From NCBI RefSeq assembly GCF_002291425.1, contig NZ_CP014136.1, forward strand, positions 3,162,001-3,226,000: 64,000 nucleotides of DNA. Direction: 5' to 3'. Below, piece after piece: positions 25,896 to 34,665 of this stretch (within the stretch, counting starts at the first letter, position 1; the number at the start of each line of letters is the position of its first letter). This DNA comes from Gibbsiella quercinecans (GTDB taxonomy: Bacteria; Pseudomonadota; Gammaproteobacteria; Enterobacterales; Enterobacteriaceae). The notes under the pieces were generated by a model that saw only the letters and a list, made by a program, of their open reading frames with translations, was not told the origin of the DNA and made no database searches. A program made the position numbers and the translations under genes.

Positions 25896-27011
25896 TTAGA
25901 GGGTTATCCAGCTTCTTTCTCGGTAAGAAGCAATCGCGGCATCAACCAGTTTCTGAATTTCAAAGGCTTCTTTGAAGTCCGGGCCGGCGATATTGCCATC
26001 GGTGATAGCGTGAATAAATTCCAGCATTTCAATCGTTTTAAGATCGTTAAAGCCAAGCTGATGCCCCGGTGCCGGGCAGAACAGGCCGTAAGGATAATGC
26101 TCCGGCCCGGCAACCAGCGTGATAAAGCCGTTTGTATTTTCCGTTTCTGAGAAGCGGAAATATTGCAATTCATTGAAGCGTTCCTGATTGAAGATCAGCG
26201 CGCCTTGGGTGCCGGTGATTTCAAAGCCCAACTGCATTTTATGCCCGGATGCGATCCAGTTCGCTTCGATATGGCCGCCGCAACCGCGGGCGAATTTCAC
26301 CGTCAGCCGGGCGATGTCATCCACTTCCACCGCTTTGCGCACCGTGGCGCCGGGGCTTTCCGGGCGCGATGTGATCACCGTTTCCAGATCGGCGAACAGT
26401 TCCGTCACCGGGCCGAGCAGAAAACGCGCCATGCTGAGAATATGACTGCCCAGATCGGCAACCGCGCCTGCGCCGCCGGCCGGATCGACCCGCCACGACC
26501 ACGGAACCGCCGGGCTTGCCATAAAATCTTCGGCATGAATGCCCCTGAAGCCGGTAATCTCACCCAGCTCGCCCTCGGCGATCATCTTCCTGGCCAGCTT
26601 CAGCAGCGGGTTTTTGATGTAGTTAAACCCCACCTGGGTGACCACGCCGGCCTGCTCGGCGGCGCGGTACATGCGTTCCGCGGTGGTGCTGTCCGGCGCC
26701 AGCGGCTTTTCGCAGTGCACATGTTTGCCTGCGGCAATCGCGGCGAGAGACTGTTCGGCGTGGAAACGGTTGGGCGTGGTGATGGAGATGACGTCAATCT
26801 CCGGATCGTGAATCAGATCCTGCCAGTTATTCGTCCAACGCTGGAAGCCGAACTGTTGCTGGGCGCGCTGTGCCGCGTCGCTATCAATGTCCGCCACGCT
26901 GACCAGCACCGGTTGCACATCGCCCGAAAACGAAGCGGCCGATTTCCATGCCATGGCGTGTGAACGCCCCATAAAGCCCGTGCCAATCAGGCCAATACCT
27001 AACTTGCGCAT
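25896..27011 (-). CDS. Gfo/Idh/MocA-family oxidoreductase
   Basis: Product of 371 residues. Rossmann motif LGIGLIGTGFMGRSHAMAW, catalytic motif HVHCEKPLAPDSTTAERM, and C-terminal signature GGAGAVADLGSHILSMARFLLG with its His. Likely NAD-dependent dehydrogenase or isomerase step on a cyclic polyol or its keto derivative. Start 27011 is 11 bases after the stop of the iolG-like gene; the longer frame would overlap it. One of three such dehydrogenases in the arm, which suggests that several stereoisomers are processed. Confidence 0.9.
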   Translation of the reverse strand: MRKLGIGLIGTGFMGRSHAMAWKSAASFSGDVQPVLVSVADIDSDAAQRAQQQFGFQRWTNNWQDLIHDPEIDVISITTPNRFHAEQSLAAIAAGKHVHCEKPLAPDSTTAERMYRAAEQAGVVTQVGFNYIKNPLLKLARKMIAEGELGEITGFRGIHAEDFMASPAVPWSWRVDPAGGAGAVADLGSHILSMARFLLGPVTELFADLETVITSRPESPGATVRKAVEVDDIARLTVKFARGCGGHIEANWIASGHKMQLGFEITGTQGALIFNQERFNELQYFRFSETENTNGFITLVAGPEHYPYGLFCPAPGHQLGFNDLKTIEMLEFIHAITDGNIAGPDFKEAFEIQKLVDAAIASYRERSWITL

Positions 27012-27022
27012 CGTGGTGTTCC

Positions 27023-28018
27023 TCAATTCACGTTGACAACCGTAAGCGTGTCCGCAGAGCGCTGCGCGGCATCCGCCAGTTTTAACGCCTGACAACCGTC
27101 GTGGACGGTTATCGGTACCGCGCCATCGTTGCCGATGGCAGAAATGAATGATTCCATTTCAAGCTGATAAGCCTCGCTATAGCGCTGCATAAAGAAGTTA
27201 AGCAGCGGGCCGCGGGCTTCCGTCGTCTGTGCGCCGAAGTGGCGCACGGTGGTTTCGCGCTGATTGTCGTTCAGCATCATGCCGCCGGCGCCAAAAACCT
27301 CCAGGCGTTGGTCATAACCATACGCCGCCCGGCGGCTACAGTTGATCTGGCACTGTTTCCCGGAGGCGGTGCGCAACTGCACCATCACCGTGTCGTAGTC
27401 GCCTAATGCTTCCAGCGCCGGCTCGAACAGGCGGCTGCCGGTGGCGAATACCTCTACCGGTTCCTCGCCGAGTATCCAGCGCGCCAGATCGAAATCATGA
27501 ATCACCATGTCGCGGAAGATGCCGCCGGAGTGTTTCAGGTAGTTCATCGGCGCAAGGCCCGGATCGCGGCTGGTGATGATCACCTGATGCAGATCGCCGA
27601 TGTCGCCGTTGCGGATACGCCGATGGATTTCGTTAAAACCGGGATCAAAGCGGCGGTTGAACCCCAGCATGACACGCCGGGCGTGCTGGCCAAGCGCACG
27701 TTCGGCTTCCAGGGCTTTGCCGATGTCGAGATCGACCGGCTTTTCGCACAGCACGGCTTTGCCGGCGCTGGCGGCCGCCAACATGAGTTCGACGTGGGTA
27801 TCGGTAGGGGAGCAGATCACCACCGCATCAATATCGGGATGGTTGATCGCATCAAGCGGGTTGTTCACCGCCGTCCCGCCATAGTGCGCGGCGAGGGCTC
27901 TGGCGTTGTCGATCAAGGGATCGGCAACCAGCGCCAGTTGAGCATCGCGATGGCGTGCAACGTTCGCTGCATGTACCTGGCCGATGCGGCCGGCGCCGAG
28001 GATGGCAATCTTGAGCAT
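27023..28018 (-). CDS. iolG: Inositol 2-dehydrogenase-like protein
   Basis: Product of 331 residues, the usual IolG length. Rossmann motif IAILGAGRIGQVHAANV, catalytic Lys in KAVLCEKPVDLDIGKALE, FNRRFDPGF, and the signature SGGIFRDMVIHDFDLARW with catalytic His and Asp. IolG oxidises myo-inositol to scyllo-inosose with NAD, the first step of inositol catabolism, and iolE and iolD stand on the opposite arm of the cluster. Gene spacing of 30 bp from the 2-hydroxyacid dehydrogenase gene fits one operon. The symbol reflects homology; a different inositol isomer may be the true substrate. Confidence 0.82.
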   Translation of the reverse strand: MLKIAILGAGRIGQVHAANVARHRDAQLALVADPLIDNARALAAHYGGTAVNNPLDAINHPDIDAVVICSPTDTHVELMLAAASAGKAVLCEKPVDLDIGKALEAERALGQHARRVMLGFNRRFDPGFNEIHRRIRNGDIGDLHQVIITSRDPGLAPMNYLKHSGGIFRDMVIHDFDLARWILGEEPVEVFATGSRLFEPALEALGDYDTVMVQLRTASGKQCQINCSRRAAYGYDQRLEVFGAGGMMLNDNQRETTVRHFGAQTTEARGPLLNFFMQRYSEAYQLEMESFISAIGNDGAVPITVHDGCQALKLADAAQRSADTLTVVNVN

Positions 28019-28048
28019 GATATTCTCCGGTAAGAGGCGTTATTGTTC

Positions 28049-29041
28049 TCAGGGCTGTTGACTCATCAGCTTGTTAAGCTGCAGAACCTGCTTATTCACC
28101 ACCAGTTCAGTATCCAGTTGGCCGTTGAAATACGTGACGATGTTTGTCGCCGCACACACCGACATACGGATCGCCGCTTCTTCGGTCAGGCCCGCCGAAT
28201 GCGGGCTGAGTATTAGGCGATCGGTTTGCGCCAGTAGGGCTGAGTGCAGGCGGGGCGGTTCGTCCTGCAATACGTCCAGCCCTGCGCCGCCAAGCGCGCC
28301 ATTTTGCAACGCCCTGGCGAGCGCCTCTTCATCCACAATCCCGCCGCGTGCGGTGTTGATCAGCAGCGCGCCGTGCTTCATCTGCAACAGTTCCGCCGCG
28401 CCGATAAGGGGTTTATCGCCGCTCAGCGGCAGATGCACCGTCACGGCGTCGGCCTGCTGCAAGCCGGCCGCGATCTCGGTTATCCGCCTTACGCCGTGCT
28501 CGGCGAACACCGAGTCAGGCAGGAAGGGATCGTAAGCGATGATCTGCATGCGGAAATTTTTTGCCAGGTTCGCTACCTCCCGGCCGATGCGGCCAAAGCC
28601 GAGGATAAACAGCGTTCTTCCCGCCAGTTCAACGGCGGAAAAACTGTTGCGGCGATTCCAATGCCCCTCGCGGACACTGCGATCGAAATAGCAGACGCGT
28701 TTTGCCAGCGCCAGCAGCAGCGACAGGGTATGTTCGGCCACCGAAAGCGAATTGACGTCGCCGACGATGGTCAGCGGAATATTGCGGGCGGTTAAGGCGT
28801 CAACATCCACCGAGTCGTAGCCCACACCGTGGCGGGAAACGATGCGCAGCTTGGGCGCGGCGTTGACTTCGCGCGCGGTTAACGGCTGGGTGCGAATCAG
28901 TAACGCATCGGCGTCGTTGAGGAACGGCGTGTAGCTATCCACGCTGATTTCTGAAACCTGTTTTATGTGGAAGCCCGCGGCATTGTGCAGAATCTCAAGG
29001 CCGGCCTGATGGATTTTGCCGGCGACCAGAATATTAGCCAT
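28049..29041 (-). CDS. D-2-hydroxyacid dehydrogenase (SerA-like, NAD-dependent)
   Basis: Product of 330 residues. Catalytic Arg in RIVSRHGVGYDSVDV, the NAD Rossmann motif LAGRTLFILGFGRIGREVA, a second Arg in LINTARGGIVDEEAL, Glu in LDVLQDEPP and the catalytic His in LILSPHSAGLTEEAA. It should interconvert a 2-keto acid and a D-2-hydroxy acid, perhaps handling a product of the aldolase encoded just upstream. Start 29041 overlaps that gene's stop. It lacks the C-terminal ACT domain of true SerA, so a serine role is unlikely. Confidence 0.88.
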   Translation of the reverse strand: MANILVAGKIHQAGLEILHNAAGFHIKQVSEISVDSYTPFLNDADALLIRTQPLTAREVNAAPKLRIVSRHGVGYDSVDVDALTARNIPLTIVGDVNSLSVAEHTLSLLLALAKRVCYFDRSVREGHWNRRNSFSAVELAGRTLFILGFGRIGREVANLAKNFRMQIIAYDPFLPDSVFAEHGVRRITEIAAGLQQADAVTVHLPLSGDKPLIGAAELLQMKHGALLINTARGGIVDEEALARALQNGALGGAGLDVLQDEPPRLHSALLAQTDRLILSPHSAGLTEEAAIRMSVCAATNIVTYFNGQLDTELVVNKQVLQLNKLMSQQP

Positions 29042-29042
29042 C

Positions 29043-29861
29043 TCAGTATCCTCCCGGCTGGTCATGCCGGCCGGCCACAGGCCCGTTGCCGTTGCGTTCG
29101 CGAAATTGCTGTACGCTGGCCGCGGCGGCGGAACGCAGCAGTTGCACATCGTTAGAGAGCGTGACCAGATCGAACCCCCATTCCGCCGCCTGCGCGGCGT
29201 AGGCCGCCGAACCGTTGTGCAGGCCGGCCTTTTTGCCGGCGCGGTGCGCGGTGTGCAGGATATGTTTGATGGTTTCGACGATTTCCGGCTCCGTGCGGTC
29301 AAACCCCGTGCGGTATTTCCGCCCGGTCAGTCCCAGTGTTAAATCGGCAGGGCCGATATACACGCCGTCAAGGCCGGGCGTGGCGACGATCTCGTCAAGG
29401 TTTGCCACTGCTTCGGCGGTTTCAATCATGGCGAAACACACCACCTGATCGTCGGCGTGTTGGCCGTAATCCTGGCCGGCGGAGAAACTGACGCGCGTTG
29501 GCCCGAAGCTGCGGCTGCCGGTGGGCGGATAGCGCACGCAGGAAACCAGCGTTTGGGCTTGTTGCGCAGTGTTCACCATCGGGCAGATGATGCCCCAGGC
29601 GCCCGCGTCGAGCGCTTTCATGATGATGCCCGGCTCCAGCCATGGCACGCGCACCATTGGCGCCACGCCGCTGGCGCGCATGGCTTGCAGCATATGCGTC
29701 GCCTGCTCGTAGCCGACGAAACCGTGTTGCAAATCAATGGTGAGCGCGTCGTAACCCTGTTCCGCCATGATCTCTGCCGTGAAGGCGCTGGCGATACTCA
29801 ACCAGCCGTTGAGCACTGTGCGCCCGTCATTCCAGCATGTTTTGATGTTGTTCTGTTTCAT
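29043..29861 (-). CDS. HpcH/HpaI-family aldolase
   Basis: Product of 272 residues, class II (metal) pyruvate aldolase. Signature features: LTIDLQHGFVGYEQATHML with the catalytic His, APMVRVPWLEPGIIMKALD with the Arg, ARGVS-like GPTRVS, metal-binding Glu in CFAMIETAEAV, and Asp in GVYIGPADLTLGL. Relatives cleave 2-keto-3-deoxy acids to pyruvate and an aldehyde. The aldehyde dehydrogenase encoded 10 bases upstream could oxidise the aldehyde. Start is the ATG at 29861 with GGAGCGG before it; the GTG one codon earlier is less likely. Confidence 0.9.
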   Translation of the reverse strand: MKQNNIKTCWNDGRTVLNGWLSIASAFTAEIMAEQGYDALTIDLQHGFVGYEQATHMLQAMRASGVAPMVRVPWLEPGIIMKALDAGAWGIICPMVNTAQQAQTLVSCVRYPPTGSRSFGPTRVSFSAGQDYGQHADDQVVCFAMIETAEAVANLDEIVATPGLDGVYIGPADLTLGLTGRKYRTGFDRTEPEIVETIKHILHTAHRAGKKAGLHNGSAAYAAQAAEWGFDLVTLSNDVQLLRSAAAASVQQFRERNGNGPVAGRHDQPGGY

Positions 29862-29871
29862 CACCCGCTCC

Positions 29872-31305
29872 TTACACCACGATTTGGGCCAGCTTGACGT
29901 TCATATAGTCATGAATGCCTTCACTGCCGCCTTCGCGCCCCATGCCACTGGCTTTGATGCCGCCAAAAGGCACTTCGGCGGCGGCCAATGCATAGCTGTT
30001 GATGCCTACCATGCCGGATTCCAGGCGTGCGACCGTTTCGCGGATGCGGGCCGGATCGCGGGTGAAGGCGTAGGCGGCGAGGGCAAACTCGGAGTTGTTC
30101 ACCCGGCGCCATAAATCTTCACTGTCGCTGAATGAGGTGATGGCGGCGATAGGGCCGAAGTTTTCCGCCGCGATGGCCAGCGCGTCGTCCGGCACGTCGG
30201 TAATCACCGTGGGGGCATAGAAGAACCCTCCCTCCAGGGCGATGCGCTGGCCGCCGGTGACGATGCGGCCCCCCTTGCTGCGGGCATCTTCGACGATGGC
30301 TTCAATGGCCTTGAGGCGTCGCAGATTGATAAGCGGCCCCACCTGCGTGTCTTCTTTCAGGCCGTAACCCACTTTCAGCTTGCTGGCACGTTCGGCAAAG
30401 CCCTGCACAAAGTCGTCATAACGGCTTGCATGGACATAAAAGCGATCGCAGGTGACGCAAACCTGGCCGCAGTTGGCAAATTTGGTTGCGACGGAGAGAT
30501 CCAGCGCCGTTTCCAGATCGGCATCTTCATAGATGATGACCGGTGCGTTGCCGCCTAACTCCATGCTTAGGCGCTTAATGGTGGCCGCCGAATCGCGGAT
30601 CATCTGTTGGCCTAGCTGCGTGGAACCGGTTAATGAAACTTTTTTGACGATCGGGGAGGCGATCAGCGGTTCATAGGTGTCCGCCGTGGCGCCGACCACC
30701 AGGTTCGCCACGCCGGCGGGCAGGCCGGCTTTGCGCAGGCATTCAAAAATCATCATGGCGGAGCCGGGCACTTCACTGGACGGGCGCAGCACCACCGTGC
30801 AGCCGGCCGCCAACGCGGGGGCAAGCTTGCGCGCCACCAGCACCACCGGGAAATTCCAGGCGGTGAAGGCGGCGACAACGCCGACCGGTTCGTGTAGCAC
30901 CTCGCAACGCCCGCCGGGCGCGCGGCTTTCAACTATGCGGCCATAAATGCGGCGAGCCTCTTCGGCGTACCAAACGAACTGATCGATGGATAATTCCCAC
31001 TCGCGTTTGGCCTGTGCCAGCGGTTTTCCGCTCTCTTTCGATATCACCTCAATAGCATCGTTGGTGCAAAGCGCCATGTGGCGCGCCACGTCTTGCAGTA
31101 AATCGGCGCGCGCCCAGTGCTGGGTCGCCTTCCAACGGCCCAGGGCGTGTTCCGCGCTGGCAAGCGCTTTCAGTGTATCCGCAGCGGTGGCCGCCGGAAT
31201 CTCTCCCAGCGATTTGCCATTGCCCGGATCGGTCACGATCACGGCTTCTTGGCTGCTGCCTGTACACCACTGACCATTGATGAATTGTCCAAAATCTTGA
31301 TACAT
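29872..31305 (-). CDS. NAD(P)-dependent aldehyde dehydrogenase (succinate-semialdehyde dehydrogenase type)
   Basis: Product of 477 residues. Catalytic residues: N151 in AFTAWNFPVVLVARK, E249 in SMELGGNAPVII, C283 in ANCGQVCVTCDRFYVH. Closest in pattern to GabD-type enzymes, not to the CoA-dependent IolA. First gene of the minus arm, starting after GAGGATCG; the promoter gap upstream holds two copies of the proposed RpiR operator. It probably oxidises the aldehyde released by the adjacent HpcH/HpaI aldolase (inference). Confidence 0.9.
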   Translation of the reverse strand: MYQDFGQFINGQWCTGSSQEAVIVTDPGNGKSLGEIPAATAADTLKALASAEHALGRWKATQHWARADLLQDVARHMALCTNDAIEVISKESGKPLAQAKREWELSIDQFVWYAEEARRIYGRIVESRAPGGRCEVLHEPVGVVAAFTAWNFPVVLVARKLAPALAAGCTVVLRPSSEVPGSAMMIFECLRKAGLPAGVANLVVGATADTYEPLIASPIVKKVSLTGSTQLGQQMIRDSAATIKRLSMELGGNAPVIIYEDADLETALDLSVATKFANCGQVCVTCDRFYVHASRYDDFVQGFAERASKLKVGYGLKEDTQVGPLINLRRLKAIEAIVEDARSKGGRIVTGGQRIALEGGFFYAPTVITDVPDDALAIAAENFGPIAAITSFSDSEDLWRRVNNSEFALAAYAFTRDPARIRETVARLESGMVGINSYALAAAEVPFGGIKASGMGREGGSEGIHDYMNVKLAQIVV

Positions 31306-31439
31306 GATGTTTCGATCCTCCGGCATCTGTTTCAGGCGTAGCCGATATGCGGTAAACCTGACTACGGGTTCGCTGTTGGGGTTCGCCGACTGAGCAAAAA
31401 AACCGCAAAAGCATCAATAGTTGCAATACTAGTTTCTTG

Positions 31440-31453
31440 GCAATAAAAATTGC
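31440..31453. promoter_or_regulatory. Proposed RpiR operator, site 1
   Basis: GCAATAAAAATTGC, a perfect inverted repeat with 5-bp arms and a 4-base A spacer, upstream of the aldehyde dehydrogenase gene. The same element recurs at 31659 and, with one change, at 32712. Confidence 0.6.
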
Positions 31454-31658
31454 AACGTGGTGTGGTCGATGAGGTCAAATTGAGGTGTTTTGATTTTTTA
31501 CCTTTAATAATCAATAGATAACGTCATTTTTATTGGCCCGATTTGGCATAAAAATGATAATGAAATGTTAATTTTTAGAAGCGAATCACAAATATCGCGA
31601 AGAGTTTTTCCCAGGTTGTTGCAAATGCGTTAGAACTAATTGCATAAAACTTTAAATT

Positions 31659-31672
31659 GCAATTTTTATTGC
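31659..31672. promoter_or_regulatory. Proposed RpiR operator, site 2
   Basis: GCAATTTTTATTGC, a perfect inverted repeat, 48 bp upstream of the RpiR regulator's ATG. It would give autoregulation. Confidence 0.6.
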
Positions 31673-31719
31673 GTTTGCGGGCCGGTGAGTTGAGCAGTTG
31701 AGCTGCAAAGGAATGATTG

Positions 31720-32667
31720 ATGAGTAAAAGCGAGAAGCGTGAGGCCGTAGCGAAATCACTGCCCCATGAAAACTACGAGCAGATTGTGGATGAAATTACT
31801 CAGCGCTATCCACAGCTGTCGGTACGCCATCAGCAGGCCGCGCGGTACATCACCCAGAACCCGAACACCGTGGCGCTGGAGTCGATCAATGCCGTTGCCG
31901 CGAAATGCGGCGTGCACCCTTCGGTGCTGGTGCGTTTTGCACAGGTGTTTGGCTACAGCGGATTTAAGCAGATGCAAAGCGTCTTTCAGACGCGCCTTGC
32001 AACCGCCGCGCCAGGGTATAACGAGCGGATTACCGCGCTGGAAAATGACCTGCGCAAGAATGAACAAAAGGGAAGCCATGGTTTTCTGCAAAGCCTGGTG
32101 ATCCGCGATATCGCAACGTTGCAGGAACTGCTGGGTAGCGTGACGCAGGCCGATCTGGATACCACCGCCGCCTTGCTGAAGGCGGCAGGGACTATCTATA
32201 TCGCTGGCCAACTGCGTTCTGAGCCGATCGCCTCGTTGTTGCGCTATCTGCTGACGATGCTCAATCGCCAGGTGATCCTGCTGGATTCCGCCGGCGGGTT
32301 GGCGCCGCAGATGGCGAAATGTATGCGCGACAACGATGTGCTGATCGCCATTGCGTTTCGTCATTATGCCAAAGAGGTGGTCGCCATTGCCGATGATGCC
32401 GGCGGCCGCCACATACCGGTGGTGGCGATCACCGACAGCCCGTTATCGCCATTGGCGAAGAACGCCAAGGTGCTGTTCACCATCCCGGAAGAGGAGTACA
32501 GCTTCTCACGTTCGCTGGCGGCGCCGGTTTGTTTGGTGCAAAGCATTGCGATGGCATTGGCGGCGGTGCTGCAGCCTGCGGGCACGCAGCCGCGCATTGA
32601 AACCATTACGGAACGCGAAAAACGCGCGGAAACCCAGCGCAAACGCAAACGTAGTAATCCGTCTTAA
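31720..32667 (+). CDS. RpiR-family transcriptional regulator (IolR-like)
   Basis: Product of 315 residues. The N-terminal RpiR helix-turn-helix (about 22-80) reads RHQQAARYITQNPNTVALES, then VAAKCGVHPSVLVRFAQVF. The C-terminal SIS sugar-phosphate-binding domain (about 135-270) has AAGTIYIAGQLRSEPIASLL and DNDVLIAIAFRHYAKEVVAI. Start is the ATG at 31720 with AAAGGA before it. RpiR proteins control inositol genes in Salmonella (IolR) and other bacteria. Position between the two arms and the repeated GCAAT-N4-ATTGC sites make it the likely local regulator. Confidence 0.92.
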   Translation: MSKSEKREAVAKSLPHENYEQIVDEITQRYPQLSVRHQQAARYITQNPNTVALESINAVAAKCGVHPSVLVRFAQVFGYSGFKQMQSVFQTRLATAAPGYNERITALENDLRKNEQKGSHGFLQSLVIRDIATLQELLGSVTQADLDTTAALLKAAGTIYIAGQLRSEPIASLLRYLLTMLNRQVILLDSAGGLAPQMAKCMRDNDVLIAIAFRHYAKEVVAIADDAGGRHIPVVAITDSPLSPLAKNAKVLFTIPEEEYSFSRSLAAPVCLVQSIAMALAAVLQPAGTQPRIETITEREKRAETQRKRKRSNPS

Positions 32668-32711
32668 CCGCTCCCGCCCGCGCTCATGCGGGAGCTTTAT
32701 CGCCAGAAATT

Positions 32712-32725
32712 GCAACTTTTATTGC
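32712..32725. promoter_or_regulatory. Proposed RpiR operator, site 3
   Basis: GCAACTTTTATTGC, one mismatch from a perfect inverted repeat, 81 bp upstream of the iolD start. It is the third copy of the element in the regulon. Confidence 0.58.
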
Positions 32726-32805
32726 CGTGTCTAGTATTCGGCAATTTATGTTGCCGATCGAAACGCGATGCTGCTGCATGGCATCTACTAAGAGTGAGTG
32801 AAGAT

Positions 32806-34650
32806 ATGGCTACGATTCGTTGCACGACGGCTCAGGCAATAGTTCGCTATCTGAGCAACCAGTTTACCGAAATAGACGGCAAGCGAGTGCCGCTATTTCC
32901 CGGTGTTTACGCCATTTTTGGCCACGGTAATGTGACCTGTTTGGGTGAAGCGCTGGAAGCCGCGCAGGACAAGTTGCCGACCTGGCGTGGCCAGAATGAA
33001 CAGTCGATGGCATTCGCGGCGGTGGGGTTCGCCAAAGCGATGGTTCGCCGGCAGATTATGGTGGTGACGGCGTCAATCGGCCCTGGAACCACCAACCTGT
33101 TGACCGCAGCAGGCGTCGCGCACACCAGCCGCCTGCCGTTGCTGATGATTTGCGGCGACAGCTTTGCCCGCCGTCATCCCGATCCGGTTATGCAGCAGGT
33201 GGAGCACTTCAGCGATCCGACGCAAACCGTCAACGATGCGTTTAAAAGCGTTTCGCGCTATTGGGATCGCATCACTTATCCCGAGCAAATTCTCTCTTCC
33301 CTGCCGCAGGGGGTGGCAACCCTGTTGGATCCGGGGAATTGCGGCCCGGCCTTTATCGGCGTTTGCCAGGATGTGCAGGAGATGGCATGGGATTTCCCGG
33401 AAGCGTTCTTCGCACCGCGCCAGCACCTGATGCCGCGCCCACGGCCTGACCGTTTACTGCTTGCCCGCGCGGTGGAATGCCTGAAGCGCGCCAAGCGGCC
33501 GCTGGTTATTGCCGGCGGCGGCGTGCGTTATTCGCAGGCCGAGGCTGAACTGGAACAGTTCGCTGTCGCCCACGGCATTCCGGTGGCGGAAACCATCGCC
33601 GGAAAGGGGACGTTTTCGCACGATAACCCGGTGCATATCGGGCCGATCGGCATTCTGGGCTCCACCTCGGCCAACGCCCTGGCGGCCAGCGCGGATGTGG
33701 TGATCGCCGTGGGGACGCGGCTGATGGACTTCGTGACCGGTTCCTGGACGGTCTTTGATCATAAAGCACAATTTATCTCGCTGAATGCGGCCCGTTTTGA
33801 CGCGCATAAACACTTTGCCATCCCCCTGGTGTGCGATGCCCGCGAAGGGATTGCCGAGTTGAACCAGGCGTTAGGGCAGTGGCAGGCCGGCGATGGCTGG
33901 CTGGATAAGGGGCGTGAGGAATTCGCCAAATGGAATGCGCTGATTGCGCAAAGGCAGGCGCGCACGGTGACGGAAGGCGATCCTACCTATGCGCAGGTGA
34001 TTGGCGTGGTGAATGCAGTCGCCGCGCCGGAAGACTACATCATCAGCGCGGCAGGCGGCCTGCCGGGGGAGCTGGTGAAAGGCTGGCGGGTGAAAAATGC
34101 CGGCACCTTCGATTGCGAATTCGGTTTTTCCTGCATGGGCTATGAGCTTTCCGCTGGCTGGGGGGCGGCCATGGCGCGGCAGGATCGGGATGTTTTCGTG
34201 ATGATTGGCGATGGCACCTACATGATGATGAATTCCGATATCTATTCCAGCGTGCTGGCCGGCCATAAATTCATTCTGCTGGTGTGCGATAACGGCGGCT
34301 TTGCCGTGATTAACCGCCTGCAGAACGCCAAAGGCGGCGCGTCGTTCAACAACTTGCTGAAAGATTGCCGCGTGAAGGAGCCGTTCCACGTTGATTTTGT
34401 CGCCCATGCGCAGGCCATGGGGGCGCTGGCGCGGAAAGTCACCTCACTGGATGAGCTGGAGGCGGCGATCCGCTGGGCGAAAGGCAACGATCGCACGACG
34501 GTGATTGCGATTGCCACCCATCCGGCCGACTGGACGCCGGGCGACGCGTGGTGGGATGTCGGCGTACCTGAGGTCAGCGCCCGCGAAAGCGTGAGTCAGG
34601 CGTATGCGGAACATCTTCAAGGCCGCCAAAAACAACGTATAGGTATTTAA
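32806..34650 (+). CDS. iolD: 3D-(3,5/4)-trihydroxycyclohexane-1,2-dione acylhydrolase (IolD-like)
   Basis: Product of 614 residues, a thiamine-diphosphate enzyme that opens the inositol ring. N-terminal pyrimidine-binding domain with LGEALEAAQDKLPTWRGQNEQ and the phrase VVTASIGPGTTNLLTAAGVA; a central domain with IAGGGVRYSQAEAELE; C-terminal cofactor-binding motif VFVMIGDGTYMMMNSDIYS (GDG and the following Asn). Slightly shorter than characterised IolD proteins. Start 32806 lies at the family N terminus (MATIRCTTAQAIVRYLSNQ). First enzyme gene of the plus arm; site 3 of the proposed operator lies upstream, and iolE follows after 15 bp. Confidence 0.9.
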   Translation: MATIRCTTAQAIVRYLSNQFTEIDGKRVPLFPGVYAIFGHGNVTCLGEALEAAQDKLPTWRGQNEQSMAFAAVGFAKAMVRRQIMVVTASIGPGTTNLLTAAGVAHTSRLPLLMICGDSFARRHPDPVMQQVEHFSDPTQTVNDAFKSVSRYWDRITYPEQILSSLPQGVATLLDPGNCGPAFIGVCQDVQEMAWDFPEAFFAPRQHLMPRPRPDRLLLARAVECLKRAKRPLVIAGGGVRYSQAEAELEQFAVAHGIPVAETIAGKGTFSHDNPVHIGPIGILGSTSANALAASADVVIAVGTRLMDFVTGSWTVFDHKAQFISLNAARFDAHKHFAIPLVCDAREGIAELNQALGQWQAGDGWLDKGREEFAKWNALIAQRQARTVTEGDPTYAQVIGVVNAVAAPEDYIISAAGGLPGELVKGWRVKNAGTFDCEFGFSCMGYELSAGWGAAMARQDRDVFVMIGDGTYMMMNSDIYSSVLAGHKFILLVCDNGGFAVINRLQNAKGGASFNNLLKDCRVKEPFHVDFVAHAQAMGALARKVTSLDELEAAIRWAKGNDRTTVIAIATHPADWTPGDAWWDVGVPEVSARESVSQAYAEHLQGRQKQRIGI

Positions 34651-34665
34651 TCGGGAGAGCCTCAT

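Larger units (their letters stand above)
31306..31719. promoter_or_regulatory. Divergent control region between the two arms
   Basis: This 414-bp AT-rich gap drives the minus arm (aldehyde dehydrogenase first) and the RpiR gene. It carries GCAAT-AAAA-ATTGC at 31440-31453 and GCAAT-TTTT-ATTGC at 31659-31672, both perfect inverted repeats. The first is about 135 bp upstream of the minus-arm start, the second 48 bp upstream of the regulator start. Confidence 0.65.
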
